From the NCBI GenBank assembly GCA_036785325.1, contig JAXIVH010000041.1:2422001-2486000 (forward strand): a DNA stretch of 64,000 bases. The letters are read 5' to 3'. Positions within the stretch are counted from its first letter, which is position 1. Each line of letters begins with the position of its first letter. This document shows, piece by piece, positions 1 through 10,138 of this stretch. Position numbers and translations under genes: made by a program. The notes below the pieces were generated by a model. That model saw only the letters and a program-made list of their open reading frames with translations. It searched no databases and was not told where the DNA came from. The DNA comes from Urophycis tenuis. Lineage: Eukaryota; Chordata; Actinopteri; Gadiformes; Phycidae.

Positions 1-31
1 TGTGTGTATGTGTGTGTATATATGCGCCTGC

Positions 32-106
<75 letters not shown>
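1..106. repeat. TG/CA microsatellite of cassette A1 (left-truncated by window)
   Basis: Nearly pure (TG)n with short TATATA and GCGCCTGCGCG interruptions near its left end. The window starts inside it. It abuts the donor side of the A1 exon module, so on the minus strand it is a CA repeat just inside the intron. Confidence 0.95.
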
Positions 107-108
<2 letters not shown>

Positions 109-118
109 AATCACTTAC

Positions 119-622
119 TTGGAACGGCATGATCCCATATCGCTGTGAAGGGATGGCGTTAACCAGGTGGGTGTGCAACCCCTCGAGAGAGTTGCTGCCT
201 CACCGGCACTTGTACTTGTTCAGCCGGATGCAGTTCTTCACAACCACCTTCACAGAGACATACAGCTGTATGCCAGGGGGGTCCTGTAACACACAACCTA
301 TTGCAAGGTCCTCATTTATGCTGGTGTCATTTTGAAATGTTACCATATACAAGTTTGAATGGTTTTGACACACGATGACTGCAGAGACAGCTGCAGGATG
401 GCCCACGAAGCAGGACGGAGGGGGCCTGTGGCTGTGCGGGGAGGACCAGCGGTATGGGTGCTGCCGACACAGGGGGCGGGCGGGCCACAGGCTGACGCAG
501 CAGGAGGCCTCGGCTGGAGGCGGGTGGGCGCAGGAGGCTTCGGCCGGGTGGAGGACGACAACGCAGTGGGCTGAACGGGCCGGTTGGTGGGAGTCACAGG
601 CTCTGGCTCATCAACAAATAAC
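119..622 (-). pseudogene. A1: exon-like module, reference description for the family
   Basis: A 504-bp exon read on the minus strand. It is bounded by a 3' splice site (pyrimidine-rich tract ending TTTCCAG, AG at 624-623) and a strong 5' splice site (CCAA|GTAAGTGA, GT at 118-117). The 5' half encodes a proline-rich stretch (VDEPEPVTPTNRP..., to about codon 60). The conserved-looking 3' half is in another frame and ends in phase 0 with ...FQ before GTAAGT. That half carries DPPGIQLY, YKCRRGSNSLEGLH and NAIPS, a pattern I recall from an uncharacterised multicopy fish protein family; this is memory only. Read from the splice site, the 3'-half frame meets TGATGA after nine bases, so a frame break separates the halves. 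This copy also has CGA->TGA after KYKC. Variants here: VLQD, KNC, HTH, RYG. The GC-rich 3' flank has GC boxes and many CpGs. Alternative: an untranslated exon of a noncoding RNA. Confidence 0.6.
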
Positions 623-806
623 CTGGAAATATAAAATACACACGTGATCAGTATTGATATTGATATCTTTTATAAGAACACTGTTCATACCGTTTACACT
701 TTTTATACAACTGTTTATACAATGTCCATACTGTTTATTTATTAATGTTTATCACTGAAAAAAAAAGGTGACTTGGTATGACTTGTGTGCTATTTTCTTT
801 CCACAG
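623..806. other. AT-rich linker L1 between exon module and satellite (type example)
   Basis: An AT-rich stretch of about 184 bp follows every exon module. It has tandem GATATT, imperfect repeats of a CTGTTTATAC-like word, and at its right end TTTTCTTTCCACAG (AG at 805-806), a good + strand 3' splice site. The first satellite monomer starts directly after it. Most copies have AATAAA about 45 bp before that AG. A1 has an uninterrupted A-run there instead. Equivalent segments follow every exon entry below. Confidence 0.75.
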
Positions 807-1440
807 CCAACAGAACACACATGAATCAGCTTATTATTTCGACGACCCATGGGCAAATATAGTCATGCCATACGTCGTTGGGAAGCTTAGATTTCCCCGT
901 TTAAAATGAGCCCATCTCCGAGCAATTTGGTTGCTCACAGACAAATCTGCGTCAGGTTGACTGAAGTCTACACAGCAGCTAAAGACATACCTTCAACGTT
1001 TCAATTAACATCAATCTTTCCTTACAGAACACAAATTAATTAGCTTAGTATTTCAACGACCCTTTAGTGAATATAGTCTTGCCATACGCCGTTGGAAAGC
1101 TTAGATTTCCCCGCTTAAAATGAGCCCATCCGCGAGCAGTCTGGTTGATCACAGACTAAACTGCGTCAGGTTGACTGAAGTCTACCCAGCAGCTAAAAAC
1201 ATACCTTCAACGTTTCAATTAAGATCAATCTTTCAATAAAGAACAGAAATTAATTAGCTTAGTATTTCAACGACCCATGACTCAATATAGTCTTGCCATA
1301 CGCCGTTGGGAACCTTAGATTTCCCCGCTTAAAATGAGCCCATCCGCGAGCAATTTGGTTGCTCACAGACTAAACTGCGTCAGGTTGAATGAAGTCTACC
1401 CAGCAGCTAAAAACATACCTTCAACTTTTCAATTCACGCG
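807..1440 (+). repeat. Satellite array S1, 3 monomers of 214 bp
   Basis: Short array between A1 and A2. The first monomer is a diverged entry type (ATGAATCAGCTTATTATTTCG). The middle one ends in the AATAAA variant (1235-1240). The last is the terminal type ending TTCAATTCACGCG. Confidence 0.9.
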
Positions 1441-1618
1441 TTTTTTTTGTAATACGTGTAGCTATGATAAAGGACACATGTTTTGGCCTGTTTTATTATT
1501 CATAGTTGGCTTAACAGTAATAGAATATTATTATATGTTATAAGTGACCAGACGTCCGAGATCAAAACTGGGAGCATAATCCCCGAGAAGGGGGAAAAAA
1601 AGGGTCAGCTATGTTTAA
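1441..1618. other. Linker L2 between terminal satellite monomer and TG array (type example)
   Basis: About 180 bp found before every TG array. It starts with a T8 run, then TACGTG or CACGTG depending on copy, and holds a CCCC-gagaag-GGGG inverted repeat followed by A7. An ORF starting in the terminal monomer (1334-1543) runs through it and would end in a hydrophobic, membrane-like segment (FWPVLLFIVGLTVIEYYY). I regard this as chance: the same start lies in every monomer, and there it stops after about 45 codons. Confidence 0.7.
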
Positions 1619-1670
1619 GTATATATATATATGTGTGTGTATATATGCGTGTGTGTGTGTGTATATATGC

Positions 1671-1720
<50 letters not shown>
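1619..1720. repeat. TG/CA microsatellite of A2
   Basis: TATATATATA, then (TG)n interrupted by TATATATGCG steps, then pure TG. Long alternating purine-pyrimidine tract. Confidence 0.95.
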
Positions 1721-1723
<3 letters not shown>

Positions 1724-1733
1724 AATCACTTAC

Positions 1734-2237
1734 TTGGAACGGCATGATCCCATATCGCTGTGAAGGGATGGCGTTAACCAGGTGGGTGTGCAACCCCTCG
1801 AGAGAGTTGCTGCCTCGCCGGCACTTGTACTTGTTCAGCCGGATGCAGTTCTTCACAACCACCTTCACAGAGACATACAGCTGTATGCCAGGGGGGTCCT
1901 GTAACACACAACCTATTGCAAGGTCCTCATTTATGCTGGTGTCATTTTGAAATGTTACCATATACAAGTTTGAATGGTTTTGACACACGATGACTGCAGA
2001 GACAGCTGCAGGATGGCCCACGAAGCAGGACGGAGGGGGCCTGTGGCTGTGCGGGGAGGACCAGCGGTATGGGTGCTGCCGACACAGGGGGCGGGCGGGC
2101 CACAGGCTGACGCAGCAGGAGGCCTCGGCTGGAGGCGGGTGGGCGCAGGAGGCTTCGGCCGGGTGGAGGACGACAACGCAGTGGGCTGAACGGGCCGGTT
2201 GGTGGGAGTCACAGGCTCTGGCTCATCAACAAATAAC
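1734..2237 (-). pseudogene. A2: exon-like module with readable C-terminal frame
   Basis: Both splice sites are kept. The C-terminal frame is open through KYKCRRGSNSLEGLHTHL to the donor because the codon after KYKC is CGA (Arg). Variants: VLQD, KNC, HTH, RYG. The internal frame break remains. Confidence 0.6.
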
Positions 2238-2421
2238 CTGGAAATATAAAATACACACGTGATCAGTATTGATATTGATATCTTTTATAAGAACGCTGTT
2301 CATACCGTTTACACTTTTTATACAACTGTTTATACAATGTCCATACTGTTTATTTATTAATGTTTATCACTGAAAAATAAAGGTGACTTGGTATGACTTG
2401 TGTGCTATTTTCTTTCCACAG

Positions 2422-4981
2422 CCAACAGAACACACATGAATCAGCTTATTATTTCGACGACCCATGGGCAAATATAGTCATGCCATACGTTGTTGGAAAG
2501 CTTAGATTTCCCCGTTTAAAATGAGCCCATCTCCGAGCAATTTGGTTGCTCACAGACAAATCTGCGTCAGGTTGACTGAAGTCTACACAGCAGCTAAAGA
2601 CATACCTTCAACGTTTCAATTAACATCAATCTTTCCTTACAGAACACAAAAGAATTAGCTTAGTATTTCAACGACCCTTTAGTGAATATAGTCTTGCCAT
2701 ACGCCGTTGGAAAGCTTAGATTTCCCCGATTAAAATGAGCCCATCTGCGAGCAGTCTGGTTCATCACAGACTAAACTGCGTCAGGTTGACTGAAGTCTAC
2801 CCAGCAGCTAAAAACATACCTTCAACGTTTCAATTAACATCAATCTTTCCTTACAGAACACAAATTAATTAGCTTAGTATTTCAATGACCCATGAGTCAA
2901 TATAGTCTTGCCATACGCCGTTGGAAAGCTTAGATTTCCCCGCTTAAAATGAGCCCATCCCCGAGTAGTCTGGTTGATCACAGACTAAACTGCGTCAGGT
3001 TGAATGAAGTCTACCCAGCAGCTAAAAACATACCTTTAACGTTTCAATTAACATCAATCTTTCCTTACAGAACACAAATTAATTAGCTTAGTATTTCAAC
3101 GACCCTTTGGTGAATATAGTCTTGCCATACGCCGTTGGAAAGCTTAGATTTCCCCGCTTATAATGAGCCCATCCCCGAGCAATTTGGTTGCTCACAGACT
3201 AAACTGCGTCAGGTTGACTGAAGTCTACCCAGCAGCTAAAAACATACCTTCAACGTTTCAATTAACATCAATCTTTCCTTACAGAACACAAATTAATTAG
3301 CTTAGTATTTCAACGACCCATGAGTCAATATAGTCTTGCCATACGCCGTTGGAAAGCTTAGATTTCCCCGCTTAAAATGACCCCATCCGCGAGCAGTCTG
3401 GTTGATCACAGACTAAACTGCGTCAGGTTGAATGAAGTCTACCCAGCAGCTAAAAACATACCTTTAACGTTTCAATTAACATCAATCTTTCCTTACAGAA
3501 CACAAATTAATTAGCTTAGTATTTAAACGGCCCTTTGGTGAATATAGTCTTGCCATACGCCGTTGGAAAGCTTAGATTTCCCCGCTTATAATGAGCCCAT
3601 CCCCGAGCAATTTGGTTGCTCACAGACAAAACTGTGTCAGGTTGAGTGAAGTCTACCCAGCAGCTAAAAACATACCTTCAACGTTTCAATTAACATCAAT
3701 CTTTCCTTACAGAACACAAATTAATTATCTTAGTATTTCAACGACCCATGAGTCAATATAGTCTTGCCATACGCCGTTGGAAAGCTTAGATTTCCCCGCT
3801 TAAAATGAGCCCATCCCTAAGCAATTTGGTTGCTCAGAGACAAAACTGTGTCAGGTTGACTGAAGTCTACCCAGCAGCTAAAAACATACCTTCAACGTTT
3901 CAATTAACATCAATCTTTCCTTACAGATCACAAATTAATTAGCTTAGTATTTCAACGACCAATGAGTCAATATAGTCTTGCCATACGCCGTTGAAAAGCT
4001 TAGATTTCCCCGCTTAAAATGAGCCCATCCGCCAGCAGTCTGGTTGATCACAGACTAAACTGCGTCAGGTTGACTGAAGTCTACCCAGCAGCTAAAAACA
4101 TACCTTCAACGTTTCAATTAACATCAATCTTTCCTTACAGAACACAAATTAATTAGCTTAGTATTTCAACGACCCTTTGGTGAATATAGTCTTGCCATAC
4201 GCCGTTGGAAAGCTTAGATTTCCCCGCTTATAATGAGCCCATCCGCCAGCAGTCTGGTTGATCACAGACTAAACTGCGTCAGGTTGACTGAAGTCTACCC
4301 AGCAGCTAAAAACATACCTTAAACGTTTCAATTAACATCAATCTTTCCTTACAGAACACAAATTAATTAGCTTAATATTTCAACGGCCCTTTGGTGAATA
4401 TAGTCTTGCCATACACCGTTGGAAAGCTTAGATTTCCTTGCTTATAATGAGCCCATCCCGGAGCAATTTGGTTGCTCACAGACAAAACTGTGTCAGGTTG
4501 AGTGAAGTCTACCCAGCAGCTAAAAACATACCTTCAACGTTTCAATTAACATCAATCTTTCCTTACAGAACACAAATTAATTATCTTAGTATTTCAACGA
4601 CCAATGAGTCAATATAGTCTTGCCATACGCCGTTGGAAAGCTTAGATTTCCCCGCTTAAAATGAGCCCATCCGCGAGCAGTCTGGTTGCTCACAGACAAA
4701 ACTGCGTCAGGTTGACTGAAGTCTACCCAGCAGCTAAAAACATACCTTCAACGTTTCAATTAACATCAATCTTTCAATAAAGAACAGAAATTAATTAGCT
4801 TAGTATTTCAACGACCCATGACTCAATATAGTCTTGCCATACGCCGTTGGGAACCTTAGATTTCCCCGCTTAAAATGAGCCCATCCGCGAGCAATTTGGT
4901 TGCTCACAGACAAAACTGCGTCAGGTTGACTGAAGTCTACCCAGCAGCTAAAAACATACCTTCAACTTTTCAATTCACGCG
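2422..4981 (+). repeat. Satellite array S2, 12 monomers of 214 bp
   Basis: Used to fix the period: successive CTTACAG positions end at 2642, 2856, 3070, 3284, 3498, 3712, 3926, 4140, 4354 and 4568, each exactly 214 apart. Monomers are mosaics of two types at two sites: CAGTCTGGTTGATCAC versus CAATTTGGTTGCTCAC, and CCATGAGTCAA versus CCTTTGGTGAA. The penultimate monomer carries AATAAA (4776-4781). Confidence 0.95.
3285..3498 (+). repeat. Representative 214-bp satellite monomer with 3' splice site
   Basis: Runs from just after one CTTACAG to the end of the next. It contains a TTAAC branch-point-like word, an ATCAATCTTTCCTTACAG tract 19 nt after the branch A, and an ATG (in ..AAAATGA..) that opens a reading frame of about 45 codons (MSPS...) in most monomers, closing just after the next AG. 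A CGTTGGAAA core resembles the middle of a CENP-B box. The coding potential looks incidental; the splice acceptor is the better-supported signal. Confidence 0.75.
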
Positions 4982-5160
4982 TTTTTTTTGTAATACGTGT
5001 AGCTATGATAAAGGACACATGTTTTGGCCTGTTTTATTATTCATAGTTGGCTTAACAGTAATAGAATATTATTATATGCTATAAGTGACCAGACGTCCGA
5101 GATCAAAACTGGGAGCATAATCCCCGAGAAGGGGGAAAAAAAGGGTCAGCTATGTTTAAG

Positions 5161-5257
5161 TATATATATATATGTGTGTGTATATATGCGTGTGTGTGTG
5201 TGTATATATGCGCGCGTGTGTGTGTGTGTGTGTGTCTGTGTGTGTGTGTGTGTGTGT

Positions 5258-5291
<34 letters not shown>
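5161..5291. repeat. TG/CA microsatellite of A3
   Basis: Long TG tract with two TCTG interruptions not seen in the other copies, plus the usual TATATATGCGCGCG step. Confidence 0.95.
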
Positions 5292-5294
<3 letters not shown>

Positions 5295-5304
5295 AATCAC
5301 TTAC

Positions 5305-5808
5305 TCTGAACGGCATGATCCCACATCGCTGTGAAGGGATGGCGTTAACCAGGTGGGCGTGCAACCCCTCGAGAGAGTTGCTGCCTCACCGGCACTTGTA
5401 CTTGTTCAGCCGGATGCAGTTCTTCACAACCACCTTCACAGAGACATACAGCTGTATGCCAGGGGGGTCATGTAACACACAACCTATTGCAAGGTCCTCA
5501 TTTATGCTGGTGTCATTTTGAAATGTTACCATATACAAGTTTGAATGGTTTTGACACACGATGACTGCAGAGACAGCTGCAGGATGGCCCACGAAGCAGG
5601 ACGGAGGGGGCCTGTGGCTGTGCGGGGAGGACCAGCGGTATGGGTGCTGCCGACACAGGGGGCGGGCGGGCCACAGGCTGACGCAGCAGGAGGCCTCGGC
5701 TGGAGGCGGGTGGGCGCAGGAGGCTTCGGCCGGGTGGAGGACGACAACGCAGTGGGCTGAACGGGCCGGTTGGTGGGAGTCACAGGCTCTGGCTCATCAA
5801 CAAATAAC
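5305..5808 (-). pseudogene. A3: exon-like module, TGA class
   Basis: The exon end is changed from CCAA to CAGA before GTAAGT, so the donor stays good (AGA|GTAAGT) but the last codon becomes Arg. CGA->TGA after KYKC truncates the C-terminal frame. Variants: VLHD, HAH, RCG. Confidence 0.6.
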
Positions 5809-5992
5809 CTGGAAATATAAAATACACACGTGATCAGTATTGATATTGATATCTTTTATAAGAACACTGTTCATACCGTTTACACTTTTTATACAACTGT
5901 TTATACAATGTCCATACTGTTCATTTATTAATGTTTATCACTGAAAAATAAAGGTGACTTGGTATGACTTGTGTGCTATTTTCTTTCCACAG

Positions 5993-7694
5993 CCAACAGA
6001 ACACATGAATCAGCTTATTATTTCGACGACCCATGGGCAAATATAGTCATGCCATACGTTGTTGGAAAGCTTAGATTTCCCCGTTTAAAATGAGCCCATC
6101 TTCGAGCAATTTGGTTGCTCACAGACAAATCTGCGTCAGGTTGACTGAAGTCTACACAGCAGCTAAAAACATACCTTCAACGTTTCAATTAACATCAATC
6201 TTTCCTTACAGAACACAAATGAATTAGCTTAGTATTTCAACGACCCTTTAGTGAATATAGTCTTGCCATACGCCGTTGGAAAGCTTAGATTTCCCCGCTT
6301 AAAATGAGCCCATCCGCGAGCAGTCTGGTTGATCACAGACTAAACTGCGTCAGGTTGAATGAAGTCTACCCAGCAGCTAAAAACATACCTTTAACGTTTC
6401 AATTAACATCAATCTTTCCTTACAGAACACAAATTAATTAGCTTAGTATTTCAACGGCCCTTTGGTGAATATAGTCTTGCCATACGCCGTTGAAAAGCTT
6501 AGATTTCCCCGCTTAAAATGAGCCCATCCGCCAGCAGTTTGGTTGATCACAGACTAAACTGCGTCAGGTTGACTGAAGTCTACCCAGCAGCTAAAAACAT
6601 ACCTTAAACGTTTCAATTAACATCAATCTTTCCTTACAGAACACAAATTAATTAGCTTAGTATTTCAACGCCCCTTTGGTGAATATAGTCTTACCATACG
6701 CCGTTGGAAAGCTTAGATTTCCCCGCTTATAATGAGCCCATGCCCGAGCAATTTGGTTGCTCACAGACAAAACTGTGTCAGGTTGAGTGAAGTCTACCCA
6801 GCAGCTAAAAACATACCTTCAACGTTTCAATTAACATCAATCTTTCCTTACAGAACACAAATTAATTAGCTTAGTATTTCAACGGCCCTTTGGTGAATAT
6901 AGTCTTGCCATACGCCGTTGAAAAGCTTAGATTTCCCTGCTTAAAATGAGCCCATCCGCCAGCAATTTGGTTGCTCAGAGACAAAACTGCTTCAGGTTGA
7001 CTGAAGTCTACCCAGCAGCTAAAAACATACCTTCAACGTTTCAATTAACATCAATCTTTCCTTACAGATCACAAATTAATTAGCTTAGTATTTCAACGAC
7101 CCATGAGTCAATATAGTCTTGCCATACGCCATTGGAAAGCTTAGATTTCCCCGCTTAAAATGAGCCCATCCGCGAGCAGTCTGGTTGATCACAGACTAAA
7201 CTGCGTCAGGTTGAATGAAGTCTACCCAGCAGCTAAAAACATACCTTTAACGTTTCAATTAACATCAATCTTTCCTTACAGAACACAAATTAATTAGCTT
7301 AGTATTTCAAGGGCCCTTTGGTGAATATAGTCTTGCCATACGCCGTTGGAAAGCTTAGATTTCCCCGCTTATAATGAGCCCATCCCCGAGCAATTTAGTT
7401 GCTCACAGACAAAACTGTGTCAGGTTGAGTGAAGTCTACCCAGCAGCTAAAAACATACCTTCAACGTTTCAATTAACATCAATCTTTCCTTACAGAACAC
7501 AAATTAATTATCTTAGTATTTCAACGACCAATGAGTCAATATAGTCTTGCCATACGCCGTTGGGAACCTTAGATTTCCCCGCTTAAAATGAGCCCATCCC
7601 CGAGCAATTTGGTTGCTCACAGACAAAACTGCGTCAGGTTGACTGAAGTCTACCCAGCAGCTAAAAACATACCTTCAACTTTTCAATTCACGCG
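5993..7694 (+). repeat. Satellite array S3, 8 monomers
   Basis: Eight monomers by length (1,702 bp). It lacks the AATAAA variant: its penultimate monomer keeps CTTACAG. The terminal monomer has CCCCGAGCAATTTGG. Confidence 0.92.
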
Positions 7695-7872
7695 TTTTTT
7701 TTGTAATACGTGTAGCTATGATAAAGGACACATGTTTTGGCCTGTTTTATTATTCATAGTTGGCTTAACAGTAATAGAATATTATTATATGCTATAAGTG
7801 ACCAGACGTCAGAGATCAAAACTGGGAGCATAATCCCTGAGAAGGGGGAAAAAAAGGGTCAGCTATGTTCAA

Positions 7873-7936
7873 GTATATATATATATATGTGTGTGTATAT
7901 ATGTGTGTGTGTGTGTGTGTGTATATATGCGCGCGC

Positions 7937-7984
<48 letters not shown>
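7873..7984. repeat. TG/CA microsatellite of A4
   Basis: TG tract with a GCGCGCGCG step, a strong candidate for left-handed helix formation. Confidence 0.95.
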
Positions 7985-7987
<3 letters not shown>

Positions 7988-7997
7988 AATCACTTAC

Positions 7998-8501
7998 TTG
8001 GAACAGCATGATCCCACATCGCTGTGAAGGGATGGCGTTAACCAGGTGGGCGTGCAACCCCTCGAGAGAGTTGCTGCCTCGCCGGCACTTGTACTTGTTC
8101 AGCCGGATGCAGTTCTTCACAACCACCTTCACAGAGACATACAGCTGTATGCCAGGGGGGTCCTGTAACACACAACCTATTGCAAGGTCCTCATTTATGC
8201 TGGTGTCATTTTGAAATGTTACCATATACAAGTTTGAATGGTTTTGACACACGATGACTGCAGAGACAGCTGCAGGATGGCCCACGAAGCAGGACGGAGG
8301 GGGCCTGTGGCTGTGCGGGGAGGACCAGCGGTATGGGTGCTGCCGACACAGGGGGCGGGCGGGCCACAGGCTGACGCAGCAGGAGGCCTCGGCTGGAGGC
8401 GGGTGGGCGCAGGAGGCTTCGGCCGGGTGGAGGACGACAACGCAGTGGGCTGAACGGGCCGGTTGGTGGGAGTCACAGGCTCTGGCTCATCAACAAATGA
8501 T
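7998..8501 (-). pseudogene. A4: exon-like module next to a B block, CGA class
   Basis: C-terminal frame open (CGA). It carries IMLFQ instead of IMPFQ, a change shared only with A9, A14 and A17, the other modules that directly precede a B block. The acceptor flank differs (CCAG|A). Variants: VLQD, HAH, RCG. Confidence 0.6.
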
Positions 8502-8684
8502 CTGGAAATATAAAATACACACGTGATCAGTATTGATATTGATATCTTTTATAAGAACACTGTTCATACTGTTTACACTTTTTATACAACTGTTTATACA
8601 ATGTCCATACTGTTTATTTATTAATGTTTATCACTGACAATAAAGTTGACTTGGTAGGACTTGTGTGCTATTTTCTTTCCACAG

Positions 8685-8993
8685 CCAACAGAACACACAT
8701 GAATCAGCTTTTTATTTCGACGACCCGTGGGCAAATATAGTCATGCCATACGTCGTTGGAAAGCTTAGATTTTCCCGCTTAAAATGAGCCCATCTCTGAT
8801 CAATTTGGTTGCTCACAGACAAAACTGCGTCAGGTTGACTGAAGTCTACCCAGCAGCTAAAAAAAAACCTTCAACGCTTCAATTAACATTAATCTTTCCT
8901 TACAGAACACAAATTAATTAGCTTAGTATTTCAACGACCCATGAGTCAATATAGTCTAGCCATACGCCGTTGGAAAGCTTAGATTTTCCTTCC
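8685..8993 (+). repeat. Satellite remnant S4, interrupted by block B1
   Basis: About 1.5 diverged monomers. The first has CTGATCAATTTGG, AAAAAAAACC and CGCTTCAATTAACATTAATC. The array breaks off after GGAAAGCTTAGATTTTCC TTCC, where block B begins. The same truncated monomer recurs before the other three B blocks. Confidence 0.9.
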
Positions 8994-9530
8994 TTATCTC
9001 GATGACCCCCCCCACCTCATCCAACGACTCGGTAGTTGAATAGGGGATCAAAGGCAGTTGCACTCGCCAATATCTAGTCATCCGCAGCTCTCTTTTCCCA
9101 TATTACCAAGAATGAAGTAAAACGAAATGGTTATCTGTCTTGTTGTGATATAACCGCTGATTTGGAGATATAGACTTGTTTTTCCTTTTCCCAAAGGTTT
9201 TCTTTGTTCCAAGATGGAGGTCAATCTAGTTTGATTGAAGGTACTTCCAATGCATTGGTATATTTACTTATTTGAATAAAGACGAGTCACAGCTGGAGTG
9301 AGACTTTTCTTTTCCATTTCTATTTTAGTATAAACGTGCTATCGAAATATTAGGACACGTCATCAGTAGTGGACCCTGGGATCATAGGGTGTTTCTGGCC
9401 ATTGTCACTATACACCCTCACCCAAGGGAGGCCCCCCCGAGAGTGATCAATTCTCAAGGTGTGTCGTTTCCGAAATGGAATTGGTATTGGGTTTAAGCTT
9501 TTTTAGGAGTGATCATTTGTTGAGGTAACG

Positions 9531-9551
9531 TCGAGGTAAGTAAAGGTAAGT
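9531..9551 (+). promoter_or_regulatory. Tandem + strand 5' splice sites (type example)
   Basis: CGAG|GTAAGT at 9536 and AAAG|GTAAGT at 9546 both match the U1-complementary consensus closely. The pair recurs at 11664/11674, 14441/14451, 29560/29570, 46161/46171 and 56709/56719, always about 630 bp before the telomeric tract. Confidence 0.5.
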
Positions 9552-10108
9552 AAAACACTTTTTAGGATACATTGTTTTGGTTATGGAGAGGAGGGGGCAC
9601 ATACTTACCCCCTGACCAGCACAAACCAGTTGTTAACACCGCTAGGTTGCCCTGGTTTGGCCAATCAGGGCCGGAGCTTGGTTCTTGTCCTCTGTTGGGT
9701 CCAGATGAACTAGCAGAAAACTGGGGTCACGAAGGACCGAGGCCAGCCGTGACAAAGCACTGCCTCCACGGTCCCCCAATGCAGCTATCCTCAGCGATGG
9801 GTGTCCAGACCTAGGAAAGACCAAGACCAGCCCCGACCAGCGGTGCCTTCCCAGTCGGTCCCAGGGTAGGAAAGGCCAAGGCCAGCCGCGACTAAGCACT
9901 GCCTCCCTGGCCCCTCCAGGACCCCATGCCGAACAGCCTGTTAATAACAATTCCTGTGCCCCATACACCGCGCGACTACAGAGATTGTGTAGGAAGTTGA
10001 CCTTAGAGAAGACTCAATGGCTTACTTTCCTCACCCAAAACAACAATTTCTTGGGGTAGTCTATTCTCGCCGTAGGTACTTCGGTAATGGGTTTTTTTGT
10101 GAAAAGTT

Positions 10109-10138
10109 TTCCGGATGAAATGCATGCTGGGTAATTGT
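10109..10138 (-). promoter_or_regulatory. ZNF143-like motif next to an ETS-type word (type example)
   Basis: The minus strand reads ACAATTACCCAGCATGCA, one base different over its core from the known ACAATTCCCAGCATGC-type promoter element, with CCGGAA 7 bp beyond. It lies 25-30 bp before the telomeric tract. Other copies: 12249-12266, 15026-15043, 30145-30162, 46746-46763, 57294-57311. Confidence 0.4.

Noticed and set aside
129..335. + strand ORFs opposite the exon module (MIPYRCEG... and MVLTHDD...)
   Set aside because: They lie antisense to the splice-bounded minus exon and have no flanking signals of their own.
1334..1543. 69-codon ORF with a hydrophobic end, repeated before each TG array
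   Set aside because: It starts at the ATG present in most satellite monomers and only by chance runs into AT-rich linker; changes between copies hit amino acids freely.
1483..1725. Cys-Val and Thr-His repeat ORFs through the TG arrays
   Set aside because: Direct translation of a microsatellite.
3345..3362. CENP-B box in the satellite monomer
   Set aside because: Only the central CGTTGGAAA fits; the required TTCG start and CGGG end are absent (GCCG and GCTT instead).
9610..9630. U1 snRNA gene start, from ATACTTACC in the B left part
   Set aside because: Similarity ends after about nine bases; on the other strand it is simply a GTAAGT donor-like word.
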